Part shown: piece after piece, positions 41,217 through 49,713 of the stretch
Position numbering within the stretch: the stretch's first letter is position 1
Layout of the letters: each line of letters starts with the position of its first letter
Assembly (NCBI RefSeq): GCF_042648405.1
Contig: NZ_JBHRXV010000001.1
Coordinates: 124,001 to 188,000, forward strand
DNA: 64,000 nucleotides
Direction of reading: 5' to 3'
DNA from: Sphingoaurantiacus capsulatus
GTDB taxonomy: Bacteria > Pseudomonadota > Alphaproteobacteria > Sphingomonadales > Sphingomonadaceae
Notes under the pieces: generated by a model
The model's database searches: none
Seen by the model: only the letters and a program-made list of their open reading frames with translations
Told to the model about the DNA's origin: nothing
Made by a program: the position numbers and the translations under genes

Positions 41217-41993
41217 TCAGCGCTTGCCCGAGCCGGGCTCCGCCATCTTGCGATGCATCTCCGCGAGCACCGGCGCGGGGGTGACGTTGGCGATCGACGA
41301 CTGGATTTTGTTCTTCCAGCCGGAGACCACTTCGCTCTCGCCCTTCATCATCGCGTTATACCCGTCCTGCGCGACCTTCACCGGGTCGTCGAGCTTGCCG
41401 GTGGCGACGCTGGTGTCGCTCATGCCGGCGCGATCGAAGAAGTCGGTGTCGGTGGCGCCCGGCATCAGGATCGAGATGGTGACCTCGGTCTCCTTCAGCT
41501 CGTTGGCGAGCGCCCAGCCGAAGCTGTCGATGAACGCCTTGGTGCCGTTGTAGACCGCCTGGAACGCGCCCGGCATGTAGCCGGCGATCGACCCGGTGAT
41601 GAGCACGCGCCCCGCGTTCCGCGCCTTCATCTCCCGCACCACCTTCTGGATCAGGTAGAGGGTGCCGGTGATGTTGGTGTCGACGACATGCTGGATGTCG
41701 GCGAAGTCCTGATCGAGGAAGGCGTGGCCGAGGCCGTGGCCGGCATTGGCGAACAGCGCGTCGACCTTGCGGTCACCCGCCGCCGCGAGCAGCCGGTCGA
41801 CGCCTTCCGGCGTGGCGAGATCGCCCTCCACCGCGTCGACCTCAACGCCGAGCGCGCGCAGCTTGGTGGCGGCGGCGTCGAGGTCGCGGTCGGCGGCGAT
41901 CAGCAGGTCGTGGCCGTTTTCGGCGGCGATGCGGGCGAGCTCGAAGCCGATGCCCGACGACGCGCCGGTGACGATGGCGAAGTTACGCGACAT
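41217..41993 (-). CDS. Short-chain dehydrogenase/reductase
   Basis: Encodes 258 residues from ATG 41993. Rossmann motif TGASSGIG at 9-16, NAG in ALFANAGHG, catalytic Ser in LITGSIAGYMP and YNGTK. The C-terminal extension DDPVKVAQDGYNAMMKGESEVVSGWKNKIQSS is typical of SDRs of the DltE-like group. It overlaps the alcohol dehydrogenase gene by 11 bases and is the last gene of the SRPBCC-ADH-SDR unit behind an EcfG-like promoter. Confidence 0.93.
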   Translation of the reverse strand: MSRNFAIVTGASSGIGFELARIAAENGHDLLIAADRDLDAAATKLRALGVEVDAVEGDLATPEGVDRLLAAAGDRKVDALFANAGHGLGHAFLDQDFADIQHVVDTNITGTLYLIQKVVREMKARNAGRVLITGSIAGYMPGAFQAVYNGTKAFIDSFGWALANELKETEVTISILMPGATDTDFFDRAGMSDTSVATGKLDDPVKVAQDGYNAMMKGESEVVSGWKNKIQSSIANVTPAPVLAEMHRKMAEPGSGKR

Positions 41994-43176
41994 GGGTACG
42001 CTCCATTCCGGGCTTGAGGATGATCTTGGTGTATTCGTCCTGCTTGTCGTGCCAGTTCTCATACATCGCCGGCCCGTCCTCGAGGCTGGCGTGGTGCGAG
42101 ATCAGGAAGGTCGTGTCGATCTTCCCGTCCTGGATCATTTCGAGCAGCACATCGGCGTATTTCTGGACGTGGGTCTGGCCGCTGCGCAGCGTCAGCCCCT
42201 TTTCCATCAGCGCGCCGAGCGGGAACTTGTCCGCCATGCCGCCATAGACACCGGGGATCGAGACGCGGCCGCCCTTGCGGCAGGCGAGGATCGCCTGACG
42301 AAGCGCCGCCGGCCGGTCGGTGCCGAGGAAGGTGTGCGCCTTCACCGTGTCGACGATGTTGTCGATGCCGAGGCCGTGGGTCTCCATGCCGACGCAGTCG
42401 ATGCAGGCATCGGGGCCGATGCCGCCGGTCATCTCGAACAGCGCCTCGCGGATGTTGGTATCCTTGTAGTTGAGGATTTCCGCGCCGAGCTGCTTCGCCA
42501 GTTCGAGCCGCCGCGGGAAATGGTCGATGGCGATGACGCGGTGCGCGCCCATGATCAGCGCCGACTGGATGGCGAACAGCCCGACGGGTCCGCAGCCCCA
42601 GACCGCGACAGTGTCGCCGGGTTCGATCTCGGCATTCTCCGCCGCCTGCCAGCCGGTCGGAAGGATGTCCGACAGGAACAGCACCTTGTCGTCCTCCAAC
42701 CCGTCCGGAATGACGATCGGGCCGACATCCGAATAGGGGACGCGCAGATACTCCGCCTGCCCGCCGGCATAGCCGCCGGTCAGGTGCGCGTAGCCGAAGG
42801 CGCCGCCCATCGGATAGCCGTAGAGCGTCTCCGACATATCGGTCATCGTCGCCGGATTGGCGTTGTCGCACGCCGAATATTGCAGCTTGGTGCAGTGGAA
42901 GCATTGGCCGCACGAGATGGTGAAGGGGATCACCACGCGCTGGCCCTTCTTCAGCGTGCTCTTCGGGCCGACCTCGACCACCTCGCCCATATTCTCGTGG
43001 CCGAGGATGTCGCCGGCGCGCATCGTCGGGATGTAGCCATCGTAAAGGTGGAGGTCGGAACCGCAGATCGCAGTCGAGGTGATCTTGATGATCGCATCGC
43101 GCGGATTGACGATCTCGGGGTCGGGCACGCTGTCGACGCGGACGTCGTGACGGCCCTGCCAGGTGACTGCTCGCAT
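41983..43176 (-). CDS. Zinc-dependent alcohol dehydrogenase
   Basis: Encodes 397 residues from ATG 43176. Medium-chain dehydrogenase motifs: catalytic-zinc ligands in STAICGSDLHL and GHENMGEVVEVG, structural zinc Cys cluster CGQCFHCTKLQYSAC, and the NAD-binding VWGCGPVGLFAIQSA. The long insertion with NANPATMTDMSETLYGYPMGGAFGYAH is characteristic of the FDH/ADH subgroup seen in general-stress operons of alphaproteobacteria. It would oxidise an alcohol or formaldehyde adduct. Middle gene of the unit. Confidence 0.93.
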   Translation of the reverse strand: MRAVTWQGRHDVRVDSVPDPEIVNPRDAIIKITSTAICGSDLHLYDGYIPTMRAGDILGHENMGEVVEVGPKSTLKKGQRVVIPFTISCGQCFHCTKLQYSACDNANPATMTDMSETLYGYPMGGAFGYAHLTGGYAGGQAEYLRVPYSDVGPIVIPDGLEDDKVLFLSDILPTGWQAAENAEIEPGDTVAVWGCGPVGLFAIQSALIMGAHRVIAIDHFPRRLELAKQLGAEILNYKDTNIREALFEMTGGIGPDACIDCVGMETHGLGIDNIVDTVKAHTFLGTDRPAALRQAILACRKGGRVSIPGVYGGMADKFPLGALMEKGLTLRSGQTHVQKYADVLLEMIQDGKIDTTFLISHHASLEDGPAMYENWHDKQDEYTKIILKPGMERTHVA

Positions 43177-43187
43177 GGTCGGGCTCC

Positions 43188-43769
43188 TTACAGCGCTTGT
43201 TCGGTGGCGGACTCGGACGGGCGGCCCGAGGGGCTGGCAGAGCTGGTGACCTCGCCGGTCTCCAAGAACTGCTTCAGGCGGCGGAGATCGCGTCGCGCCT
43301 GGAGGTTGGGTTCGCGCTGCAAGAACTTGGCGATCCACTGGCCGACGACGCCGGCGGGCGGATCATAGGCGATGGTGGCCCGCACCATGGTGCCGCGGCC
43401 GGGCGCGGCGTCGAGGAACTCGACATGGCCGCGGCTGTCGACGTCGGCCTCCTCGGTCGAGCGCCAGCCGATCAGTTGGTTGAGGATGTCGTCGGTAACG
43501 ACGGCGTCCCATTCGACGGTCTTGCCGCCCGGGGCCTTCACCACCCAGTGCGAGCGGTCCTTGTCGGTCACGTCGATGCGCTCGACATTTTCCATGACAG
43601 TCGCGAGGTTCGCGAAGTCGCGCCAGAAGGCATAAACCTCCTCGCGCGGGCGGTTGATGGTGACGGTACGGCCGATGACGGAGAATTCGTCGCCGAACAG
43701 CGCTTCGGAGCGATCGTCATCACGCGCGGTCGTGGGTGGCGCGTCGTCGCGCTGGGGCACGGAGGTCAT
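43188..43769 (-). CDS. SRPBCC-fold protein (polyketide-cyclase-like)
   Basis: Encodes 193 residues from ATG 43769. The START/SRPBCC fold shows in VTINRPREEVYAFWRDFANLATVMENVERIDVTDKDRSHWVV and GTMVRATIAYDPPAGVVGQWIAKFLQREPNLQARRDLRRLKQFLETG. Members are often stress-linked and encoded with alcohol dehydrogenases. First gene of the operon; an exact EcfG-type promoter lies 30-54 bases upstream. Ligand unknown. Confidence 0.85.
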   Translation of the reverse strand: MTSVPQRDDAPPTTARDDDRSEALFGDEFSVIGRTVTINRPREEVYAFWRDFANLATVMENVERIDVTDKDRSHWVVKAPGGKTVEWDAVVTDDILNQLIGWRSTEEADVDSRGHVEFLDAAPGRGTMVRATIAYDPPAGVVGQWIAKFLQREPNLQARRDLRRLKQFLETGEVTSSASPSGRPSESATEQAL

Positions 43770-43798
43770 GGGCACCGACTCCTTGAATGGACCGCACC

Positions 43799-43823
43799 AA
43801 CGGGCCGCATTCGCGGGTGTTCC
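43799..43823 (-). promoter_or_regulatory. EcfG-type general stress promoter
   Basis: On the minus strand GGAAC (43823-43819) and CGTT (43802-43799) are exactly 16 bases apart, matching the alphaproteobacterial EcfG consensus. It drives the SRPBCC-ADH-SDR unit. Confidence 0.7.
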
Positions 43824-43997
43824 CCGCGGGCCTCGATTAACCGAACGGCCGCCGTTTCGCCGGCACGGCCGCCGATTTGACGCTGGCGTGGCCCCGCCTC
43901 CCCCAGCCAAGCTGTCGCCATGACATTATAGCTTTAGCTGGCGCGACGGCCACTGTGCGGGGCGATGCTGGGCACGCTTCTGCTGACGAGGAACGAC

Positions 43998-44366
43998 ATG
44001 GCGAACAAGGCGATCAACCCGCAAGCGACCTCCTATGCGCAGGCGCATCTCGTCGAGGCGCCGACGCGCTGGCTGTTCGTCAGCGGACAGGTGCCGGCGG
44101 ATGATGCGGGCAAGGTGCCCGAGGGGTTCGACGCGCAATGCCGGCTGGTATGGCGCAACGTCGAGGCGCAGTTGCGTGCCGGCGGCATGACGCTGTGCGA
44201 TCTGGTGAAGGTGACGATCTTCCTGTCCGACCGCAAATACCGCGAAGCCAACACGCGCATCCGGCATGAGGTGCTGGGCGGCCACGCCCCGGCGATCACC
44301 GTGCTGATCGCCGGCATCTTCGACGAGGAATGGCTGCTCGAGATCGAAGCTGTGGCCGCCGCTTAG
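43998..44366 (+). CDS. RidA-family protein
   Basis: Encodes 122 residues from ATG 43998 (GAGGA upstream). The YjgF/RidA pattern is visible: AHLVEAPTRWLFVSGQVPADDAGKVPEGFDAQCRLVWRNVEAQLRAGGMTLCDLVKVTIFLSDR, ending in HAPAITVLIAGIFDEEWLLEIEAVA. The Arg residue typical of true RidA enamine/imine deaminases near the C terminus is not evident, so a different activity is possible. Stop interlocked (TTAG) with the convergent Lrp gene. Confidence 0.85.
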   Translation: MANKAINPQATSYAQAHLVEAPTRWLFVSGQVPADDAGKVPEGFDAQCRLVWRNVEAQLRAGGMTLCDLVKVTIFLSDRKYREANTRIRHEVLGGHAPAITVLIAGIFDEEWLLEIEAVAAA

Positions 44367-44779
44367 CGGTCCTTGTCGCGCTTCAGCACCAGCGCCGTCG
44401 TCGTATCGCTGACGCCCGGCAGCAGCGCGATGCGGTCGCGCGCGGCGTTGAGCGCGGCGGGGCTCGGTGCCTCGATCTCGACGAGCAGGTCGACCTCGCC
44501 GCTCAGCGAATAGCAGCGCGCCACCTCGGACATCGCCACAACCGCCGCGACGATCTCGGGCGACGGCGTCCGTGCCAGCCGCAACTGCAGCACCGCCGCC
44601 AGCCGGTCCTCGTCGACGATCCGCGCGTGATAGCCGCCGATTGTGCCCGCCGCCTCGAGCTTCGACAGCCGCTCGCGCACCGAGGAGCGCGCAAGGCCGA
44701 CGGTGGCCGCCAGCGTCTTCAGCGGCAGCCGCGCATTGTCGCGCAGCATGGCGACGATCTGCCGGTCGATGGCGTCCAA
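44363..44779 (-). CDS. Lrp/AsnC-family transcription regulator
   Basis: Encodes 138 residues. The N-terminal helix-turn-helix (DAIDRQIVAMLRDNARLPLKTLAATVGLARSSVRERLSKLEAAGTIGGYHARI) is followed by the RAM ligand domain (VARCYSLSGEVDLLVEIEAPSPAALNAARDRIALLPGV..TTALVLKRD). These respond to amino acids and regulate metabolism. The convergent RidA gene may be a partner in amino acid handling. Confidence 0.93.
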   Translation of the reverse strand: MDAIDRQIVAMLRDNARLPLKTLAATVGLARSSVRERLSKLEAAGTIGGYHARIVDEDRLAAVLQLRLARTPSPEIVAAVVAMSEVARCYSLSGEVDLLVEIEAPSPAALNAARDRIALLPGVSDTTTALVLKRDKDR

Positions 44780-44891
44780 ATCCGCTCCCCCCTAACGCCG
44801 CCGAAACGGCGGTGCCGCCGCCCATCGGCGGCTGGCGGCGCGCCGGGCGTTCCGCCTAGCCTTGGCTATCGCCTGAGCGGGGAGGAAGTCC

Positions 44892-45775
44892 ATGACGTTG
44901 CCGAAGCCCGAACCCTGTCGGTCTGGCTGACGCTGGCCGCCTGCGGGGCGCAAGCTCAGCCCGAGCCGTCCACCCAGGCCGTGCGCTGGACGCCGCCAGC
45001 GATCTCGACACCGGGCTATGAGACCTCGCCGACGTTCACGCCCGATGGGCGCACGATGGTGTACCTCGCGGCGGATGCAGCGTTCGGCAAATACTCGCTG
45101 ATGCAGTCGAGCTGCGTGGACGGCGCCTGGGGCAAGCCGGTGCCGCCGTCGTTCGCGCGAGGGTTGCCAGTAAACGAGGGCGATCCGTTCATCACGCCGG
45201 ACGGCCAGCGACTCTACTTCATCTCCTCGCGCCACGATCCCACCAATAAGGATTTCGACATCTGGGTGACCGACCGCACCGCTGCCGGCGGCTGGAGCGA
45301 GCCGCGCCGCCTGCCCGCCCCGGTCAACTCGCCCGCCGCCGAGTTGCTGCCGCGCACCGACGCGCAAGGCCGCCTCCACTTCGGATCGAGCCGGCCGGGC
45401 AGCCGCGGCGGCGGCGACATCTATGTCGGCATCGAAGTGCGGTCGGGCGTCTGGGAGGTGAGCAACCTCGGGCCGCCGGTCAGCAGCGACGGCAATGACT
45501 ATGAGGCGGAGATCTCGCGCGACGGGAAGACGATCATCACCGTCTCCGACCGCGGCGACCGCTCGCACCTCTATCGCTTCACGCTGACGCCCGACGGTTG
45601 GCGCGCGGTCGGGCGGGTGCCCGCGCGCACCGACCAGTTCCAGGTCGGCCCGCTGCTGTCGCCCAAGGCCGACCGGCTGATCTTCGCGCAACGCGACGGC
45701 GCGCGGTCGGGGGAGATGTTCCTGATCGACCTCGTGGCGAACCCCGACAAATCGTGGCCGCCGGATTGCCACTGA
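44892..45775 (+). CDS. WD40-like PD40 beta-propeller lipoprotein, probable frameshift at start
   Basis: The start is ATG 44892, which has a strong GGGGAGGAAG ribosome binding site, but that frame stops after 12 codons. Re-reading one C of the CCC at 44913-44915 (a -1 shift) gives a short hydrophobic stretch LSVWLTLAACGAQAQ with a lipobox LAAC and then a full PD40 propeller ending PDKSWPPDCH at 45775. Repeats such as FTPDGRTMVYLA, FITPDGQRLYFISS and EISRDGKTIITVSDRG are clear. It is either a sequencing error, a real mutation, or recoding. Periplasmic or outer-membrane role, unknown. Confidence 0.65.
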
Positions 45776-45786
45776 CACGTCTTACC

Positions 45787-45813
45787 CGTCATCCCCGCGA
45801 AGGCGGAACCCAG
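45787..45813. repeat. REP-like half repeat, copy 5
   Basis: Only one degenerate arm (GTCATCCCCGCGAAGGCGGAACC) is present and its mate is missing. Between the PD40 gene stop and the DUF2087 gene. Confidence 0.6.
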
Positions 45814-45839
45814 CACACAGCAGATAGCGCCCGCGAACC

Positions 45840-46379
45840 TCATGCATCGCACCGCCCCTTCAGGTGGCGGATCAGTGCCGCGCCGGCGGGGCTCGGGCGC
45901 TGCTCGATCCGGCGGTAGTCGCGGCCGTCGGCGGTGCGGCTCATCAGGCCGAGCTCGCACATCGTGCGGCGGAGGATGGCATGGTCGCCGAAGCGGTGGA
46001 GGTCGTTAAGGCGCGCGTTGATGCCGCGTTCGTCGAACAGCTGCTCGGCCGGCAGCTTCGACCAGATCGCCCATAGGCAGAGGTTCTGCAACGAGGTGCG
46101 CGATGGCCAGCTCTTCAGCCGGCCTTCGTCATCGAAATAATTGGCGGCACGGCGCACCGCCGCCATGTCCACCGGCGGCTCGGCGGGGCGCGCCGGGGCG
46201 ACCTCCGCCTGCGCCCGCAGATGCTGGAAATTGCGATGCCCGGCGGCGCGGGCGAGCATGTTGAGCATCTCGACATGGCTGGGCGGCGTTTCGCGCTGGA
46301 CGAGCTGCGCGCGCAACGCCTTGGCGAACGCGGACATATCGAGGGCGGTGAAGGGAATCAGGTCGCGAGGCACGGTCAT
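45840..46379 (-). CDS. DUF2087-domain protein
   Basis: Encodes 179 residues. The C-terminal 90 residues fit DUF2087: YFDDEGRLKSWPSRTSLQNLCLWAIWSKLPAEQLFDERGINARLNDLHRFGDHAILRRTMCELGLMSRTADGRDYRRIEQ. The N-terminal half is helical, with a basic segment (LARAAGHRNFQHLRAQ) also found in other members. DUF2087 has a winged-helix-like fold and is often attached to regulators. DNA binding is a guess. Confidence 0.8.
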   Translation of the reverse strand: MTVPRDLIPFTALDMSAFAKALRAQLVQRETPPSHVEMLNMLARAAGHRNFQHLRAQAEVAPARPAEPPVDMAAVRRAANYFDDEGRLKSWPSRTSLQNLCLWAIWSKLPAEQLFDERGINARLNDLHRFGDHAILRRTMCELGLMSRTADGRDYRRIEQRPSPAGAALIRHLKGRCDA

Positions 46380-46738
46380 TCTCCGTGTGCCGTTCGATCA
46401 GTCACTGGTCACCGGCTTGCGACGCGGCACGGGAATGAGTGCAGGCGAAGACAGGGAGGATTGCAGGTTTAGCTCCCCTTCTCGGGGCGGTGACGCCTGG
46501 GTGGCTGCAGACCCTGCCCGCCTGATACGCGATCGGCGGCAGGACGACAAATCACGGCTGTCGGGCGGCTTTACAGTTTCGCCCGAACCAGTGCGCTGAC
46601 ATTCCCGAAACCCACGGAAATCCGCGGTTGGTCCGATCCATGCATGCAGGCCGATCTGACAAAAGGGGTCATTTTCAGTTACTTGCCCCACGTCCTGAGC
46701 TTCGGCCGGCGCGGACCCGCATCCGCGTTGCGCCGTCG
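46380..46738 (+). other. Intergenic stretch, candidate noncoding RNA region
   Basis: About 360 bases without a supported gene. It contains no clear tRNA or known riboswitch that I recognise. It ends at a terminator-like hairpin oriented on the plus strand (46739-46774) although no plus-strand gene precedes it, so it may encode a small RNA. Short hairpins such as CTCCCC-TTCT-CGGGGC (about 46470-46490) are visible. Nothing firmer can be said. Confidence 0.3.
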
Positions 46739-46774
46739 AGCCCGCGTCCGGCCACCGCCGGGCGCGGGCTTTTA
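46739..46774 (+). terminator. Intrinsic terminator on the plus strand
   Basis: AGCCCGCG and CGCGGGCT pair around a 16-base interior that itself forms CCGG-CCACC-GCCGG, followed by TTTTAG. The T-run is on the plus strand only, two bases before the PhzF stop. The matching minus-strand order has no T-run. Confidence 0.65.
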
Positions 46775-46775
46775 G

Positions 46776-47669
46776 CTAGAGACTCGCGTCGCCGCGCAGC
46801 ACCGGAACGCACTGGCCGCCGACGCTGGCGAAGATGCCGTCGCCGGTGCGGCGGGCGCTGACCGACAGACGGCTCGGCCGCCCCATCTCGACGCCCTGCA
46901 CCGCCTCATAGGCGAGCGCGTCGCCGCCGGTCAGCGACAGCAGCAGCGCGCCGAGCGTGGCGTTGGCGCTGCCGGTCGCTGCATCCTCCCAGGTGCCGGT
47001 GAGCGGCGAGAACATCCGCGCACGGATACCCGCCGCGGGGTCGTCGCCGCACCGCGCATAGACGAAGATGGACAGCCGCCCGCTCTGCGCCGGGTACGCG
47101 GCATTGGCGCGGGCATAGGCGGCGGGATCGGGCGTGGCGCGCGCCAACGCTTCGGGCACCACCTCTACGAACAGGAAATCGACGCCGGTGGTCGCGCGGA
47201 TCGGCAGATGCCGGTCGGTGCGCAGGTCGGCCGGCGTCAGGCCGAGACAGGGCGCGATGGCAACCGGCATCTCGCCCAAGGTCTGCAACGGTTGCGGCGC
47301 GCCGATCTCGGCCCCCGTCACCGCGCCCGTCCCGTCGCGCACGATGCGCACCTCGACCAGGCCGGCGATCTCCTCGAAGCGCAGCACCGAAATCGCCGGG
47401 TCGGCGCTCGCCAGCACATAGGCGGTGCCGACGTTCGGATGGCCGGCGAACGGCATTTCGGCGGTGCGGTTGAAGATGCGCACCCGCGCGCTGTTCGCCG
47501 GGTCGGCGGGCGGCAGCACGAAGGTCGTCTCGCTGTAGTTCATCTCGGCGGCGAGCGCCTGCATCTCGGTGTCCGACACGCCCCGGCCATCGGTGAACAC
47601 TGCCAGCGGATTGCCGCCGAAGCGGGTGTCGGTGAACACGTCGACGGTGACGAACGGCAGCTGGCGCAT
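46776..47669 (-). CDS. PhzF-family isomerase/epimerase-like protein
   Basis: Encodes 297 residues from ATG 47669. The PhzF pattern is clear: VDVFTDTRFGGNPLAVFTDG, MNYSETTFVLPP (active-site Glu), NRTAEMPFAGHPNVGTAYVLA and FSPLTGTWEDAATGSANATLGALLL in the second half. PhzF enzymes isomerise dihydroanthranilate-type compounds; most chromosomal members have unknown substrates. No phenazine cluster is nearby. Divergent from a phosphoesterase gene, 86 bases apart. Confidence 0.92.
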   Translation of the reverse strand: MRQLPFVTVDVFTDTRFGGNPLAVFTDGRGVSDTEMQALAAEMNYSETTFVLPPADPANSARVRIFNRTAEMPFAGHPNVGTAYVLASADPAISVLRFEEIAGLVEVRIVRDGTGAVTGAEIGAPQPLQTLGEMPVAIAPCLGLTPADLRTDRHLPIRATTGVDFLFVEVVPEALARATPDPAAYARANAAYPAQSGRLSIFVYARCGDDPAAGIRARMFSPLTGTWEDAATGSANATLGALLLSLTGGDALAYEAVQGVEMGRPSRLSVSARRTGDGIFASVGGQCVPVLRGDASL

Positions 47670-47755
47670 CGGGGAGAGCTCCTGAAAGATGCCCTCCCCT
47701 AGCGCGACGCGGCGCGCGGCGGTAGCGGTTGGCGGCGAGGACGAGGGAAGCGGCG

Positions 47756-48853
47756 ATGCACACGGCAATTCGGATCGGCCTGATGCTGGCGCTGCTCGCC
47801 GCGGCACCCGCCGATCTGGCGGACGGCCCCTATGTGACCCGCACGCCAACCGGCTGGACGGCGGCGACGGTTGATGGCAACGGCCACCCGCATCGCGCGG
47901 CGGTTCGCGGCAACCGGGTGACGATCGCGCCGGTCGATGGCGTCCTCGGCTTCACCGTGCCGCTGCGCCCCGCGCCCTCGCCGGCCGCCGCATCCGAGCC
48001 GCTCGACCCGGCGACGCCGCTGCTGGTGCTCGCCGACACGCATGGCGAATATTCGATCCTCGTGGCGCTGCTGCGCGCGCAGGGGATCGTCGATGCCAAG
48101 CTCAGCTGGACCTTCGGGCGCGGGCATCTGGTGATCGCCGGCGACATGCTCGACCGGGGGCCGCACCACACGCAGATATTGTGGCTGCTCTACAAGCTGG
48201 AGGGCGAGGCGGCGAAAGCCGGCGGGCGCGTGCATGTTGTGCTCGGGAACCATGAATCGATGGTGGTGCGCGGCGACCTCCGTTACCTCAACCCGCGCTA
48301 TCCGAAGGCCGCGGCCTCGCTCGGCGCGAAGAGCTATGCCGAGCTGTTAGCGGCCGACACATTGCTCGGCGGCTGGCTGCGCTCGCGTCCCTCGATCCTC
48401 AGGCTCGACGACATGCTGTTCCTGCACGGCGGCATCTCGCCGGCGCTCACCGCGAGCGGCCTTAGCCTCGACACGATCGCCGCCGGCAACCGCCGCGCGC
48501 TCAACCTGACCAAGGCCGTAACGGATGCCGACCCGACCCTGGCGCTGCTGGTCGGCCGCGAGGGGCCGCTCTGGTACCGCGGCTATTTCCCGCTCGACGA
48601 CAAGCCGGCGACCGCCACCGACGCCGAGATCGAGGCGTCGCTCGAGCGCTTCGGCGCGAAACGCATCTTCGTCGGTCACACCATCGTCGATCGCGTGACG
48701 CCGCTGTTCGGCGGCAAGGTGGTAGCGGTGCAGGTCTATCCCGAACGCGACAAGGCCAGCGGCGCGCCGATCCTCGAAGGCGCGCTGCGGCTCGGCGGAC
48801 GCTGGTGGCGGGTGACGGCGCAGGGACAGCGGGTGCCGCTCGACCTCGACTAG
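47756..48853 (+). CDS. Exported metallophosphoesterase
   Basis: Encodes 365 residues from ATG 47756 with a signal peptide (MHTAIRIGLMLALLAAAPADLA). Binuclear-metal motifs: LVLADTHGEYS, GDMLDRGPHH, VVLGNHESMV, and later FLHGGISP and FVGHTIVD. A small beta domain precedes the catalytic core (about 25-85). It is a Ser/Thr phosphatase- or Ap4A hydrolase-like enzyme acting in the periplasm. Substrate unknown. Confidence 0.9.
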   Translation: MHTAIRIGLMLALLAAAPADLADGPYVTRTPTGWTAATVDGNGHPHRAAVRGNRVTIAPVDGVLGFTVPLRPAPSPAAASEPLDPATPLLVLADTHGEYSILVALLRAQGIVDAKLSWTFGRGHLVIAGDMLDRGPHHTQILWLLYKLEGEAAKAGGRVHVVLGNHESMVVRGDLRYLNPRYPKAAASLGAKSYAELLAADTLLGGWLRSRPSILRLDDMLFLHGGISPALTASGLSLDTIAAGNRRALNLTKAVTDADPTLALLVGREGPLWYRGYFPLDDKPATATDAEIEASLERFGAKRIFVGHTIVDRVTPLFGGKVVAVQVYPERDKASGAPILEGALRLGGRWWRVTAQGQRVPLDLD

Positions 48854-48891
48854 CCGCCGCGATATTCAGGGGCGGCACGGAGGCGACCGCC

Positions 48892-49311
48892 ATGACCAAG
48901 AAGGCCGAACCCAAGCTGCTCGCGGGCGGCAATCCGCAGATCGCCAAGGGCGACGGCGATGCGCCGGTGCAGGCCTATATCGCCGCGATCCCCGGCTGGA
49001 AGCGCGACGCGGCGGCGAAGCTCGACAAGCTGATCGAAAAGACGCTGCCCGGCGTGCGCAAGGCGGTGAAGTGGAACTCGCCCTTCTATGGCGCGCCGGG
49101 CCAGGGCTGGTTCCTGAGCTTTCATGTTTTCACCAAGTACATCAAAGTGCTGTTCTTCGAGGGCGTGAAGCTGACGCCCGAGCCGCCGGTCGGCTCGAAG
49201 GACCCCAACGGCCGCTATTTCCACATCACCGAGGACGGCGCGATCGACGAGGCACAGGTCGCCGACTGGATCCGCCAGGCGGCCAAGCTGCCTGGCTGGC
49301 TGAAGCATTGA
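48892..49311 (+). CDS. DUF1801-family protein
   Basis: Encodes 139 residues from ATG 48892. The YdhG/DUF1801 pattern is visible: VQAYIAAIPGWKRDAAAKLDKLIEKTLPGVRKAVKWNSPFYGAPGQGWFLSFHVFTKYIKVLFFEGVKL. This is a compact alpha/beta domain of unknown function, with conserved Trp and Phe residues around KWNSPFY. It is followed eight bases later by the NIPSNAP-like gene. Confidence 0.85.
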   Translation: MTKKAEPKLLAGGNPQIAKGDGDAPVQAYIAAIPGWKRDAAAKLDKLIEKTLPGVRKAVKWNSPFYGAPGQGWFLSFHVFTKYIKVLFFEGVKLTPEPPVGSKDPNGRYFHITEDGAIDEAQVADWIRQAAKLPGWLKH

Positions 49312-49318
49312 GACACCC

Positions 49319-49627
49319 ATGATCAGTTGCTTTGTCGACTATGAGATCGTGCCAGCCAAGATCGCCGCGTTCGAGGAATTCGCCAAGGCGTGGATGGCGC
49401 TGGTCAACAAGCACGGCGGCCAGCACCACGGCTATTTCCTGCCGAGCGAAGGCGCCAGCGACCGCGCGCTCGCGCTGTTCAGCTTCCCAAGCTTCGCCGC
49501 CTACGAGCAATACCGCACCCTGTTCGGCGTCGACCCCGAGTTCATCGCCGCCGACCGCATCCGCGACGAAAGCGGCTGCGTGGTGCGGCATGAGCGGAGC
49601 TTCTTCCGACCGCTGCTGCCGGACTGA
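49319..49627 (+). CDS. NIPSNAP-like small protein
   Basis: Encodes 102 residues. MISCFVDYEIVPAKIAAFEEFAKAWMALVNKHGGQHHGYFLPSEG, then FSFPSFAAYEQYRTLFGVDPEF and VVRHERSFFRPL, fit the ferredoxin-like NIPSNAP domain without a signal peptide. Role unknown. It probably shares an operon with the preceding DUF1801 gene. Confidence 0.8.
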   Translation: MISCFVDYEIVPAKIAAFEEFAKAWMALVNKHGGQHHGYFLPSEGASDRALALFSFPSFAAYEQYRTLFGVDPEFIAADRIRDESGCVVRHERSFFRPLLPD

Positions 49628-49713
49628 CCCTACCGAATGGGGGTAGGCCGCCGCCCCTTCCCCGCCCCAACCTCCCCGCAACGCCGTCGGCATGAGGCGG
49701 CGCGGGGAGATTT

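Noticed and set aside
46776..47669. A phenazine biosynthesis cluster around the PhzF gene.
   Set aside because: No other phz genes are present; PhzF-like proteins are widespread with other substrates.
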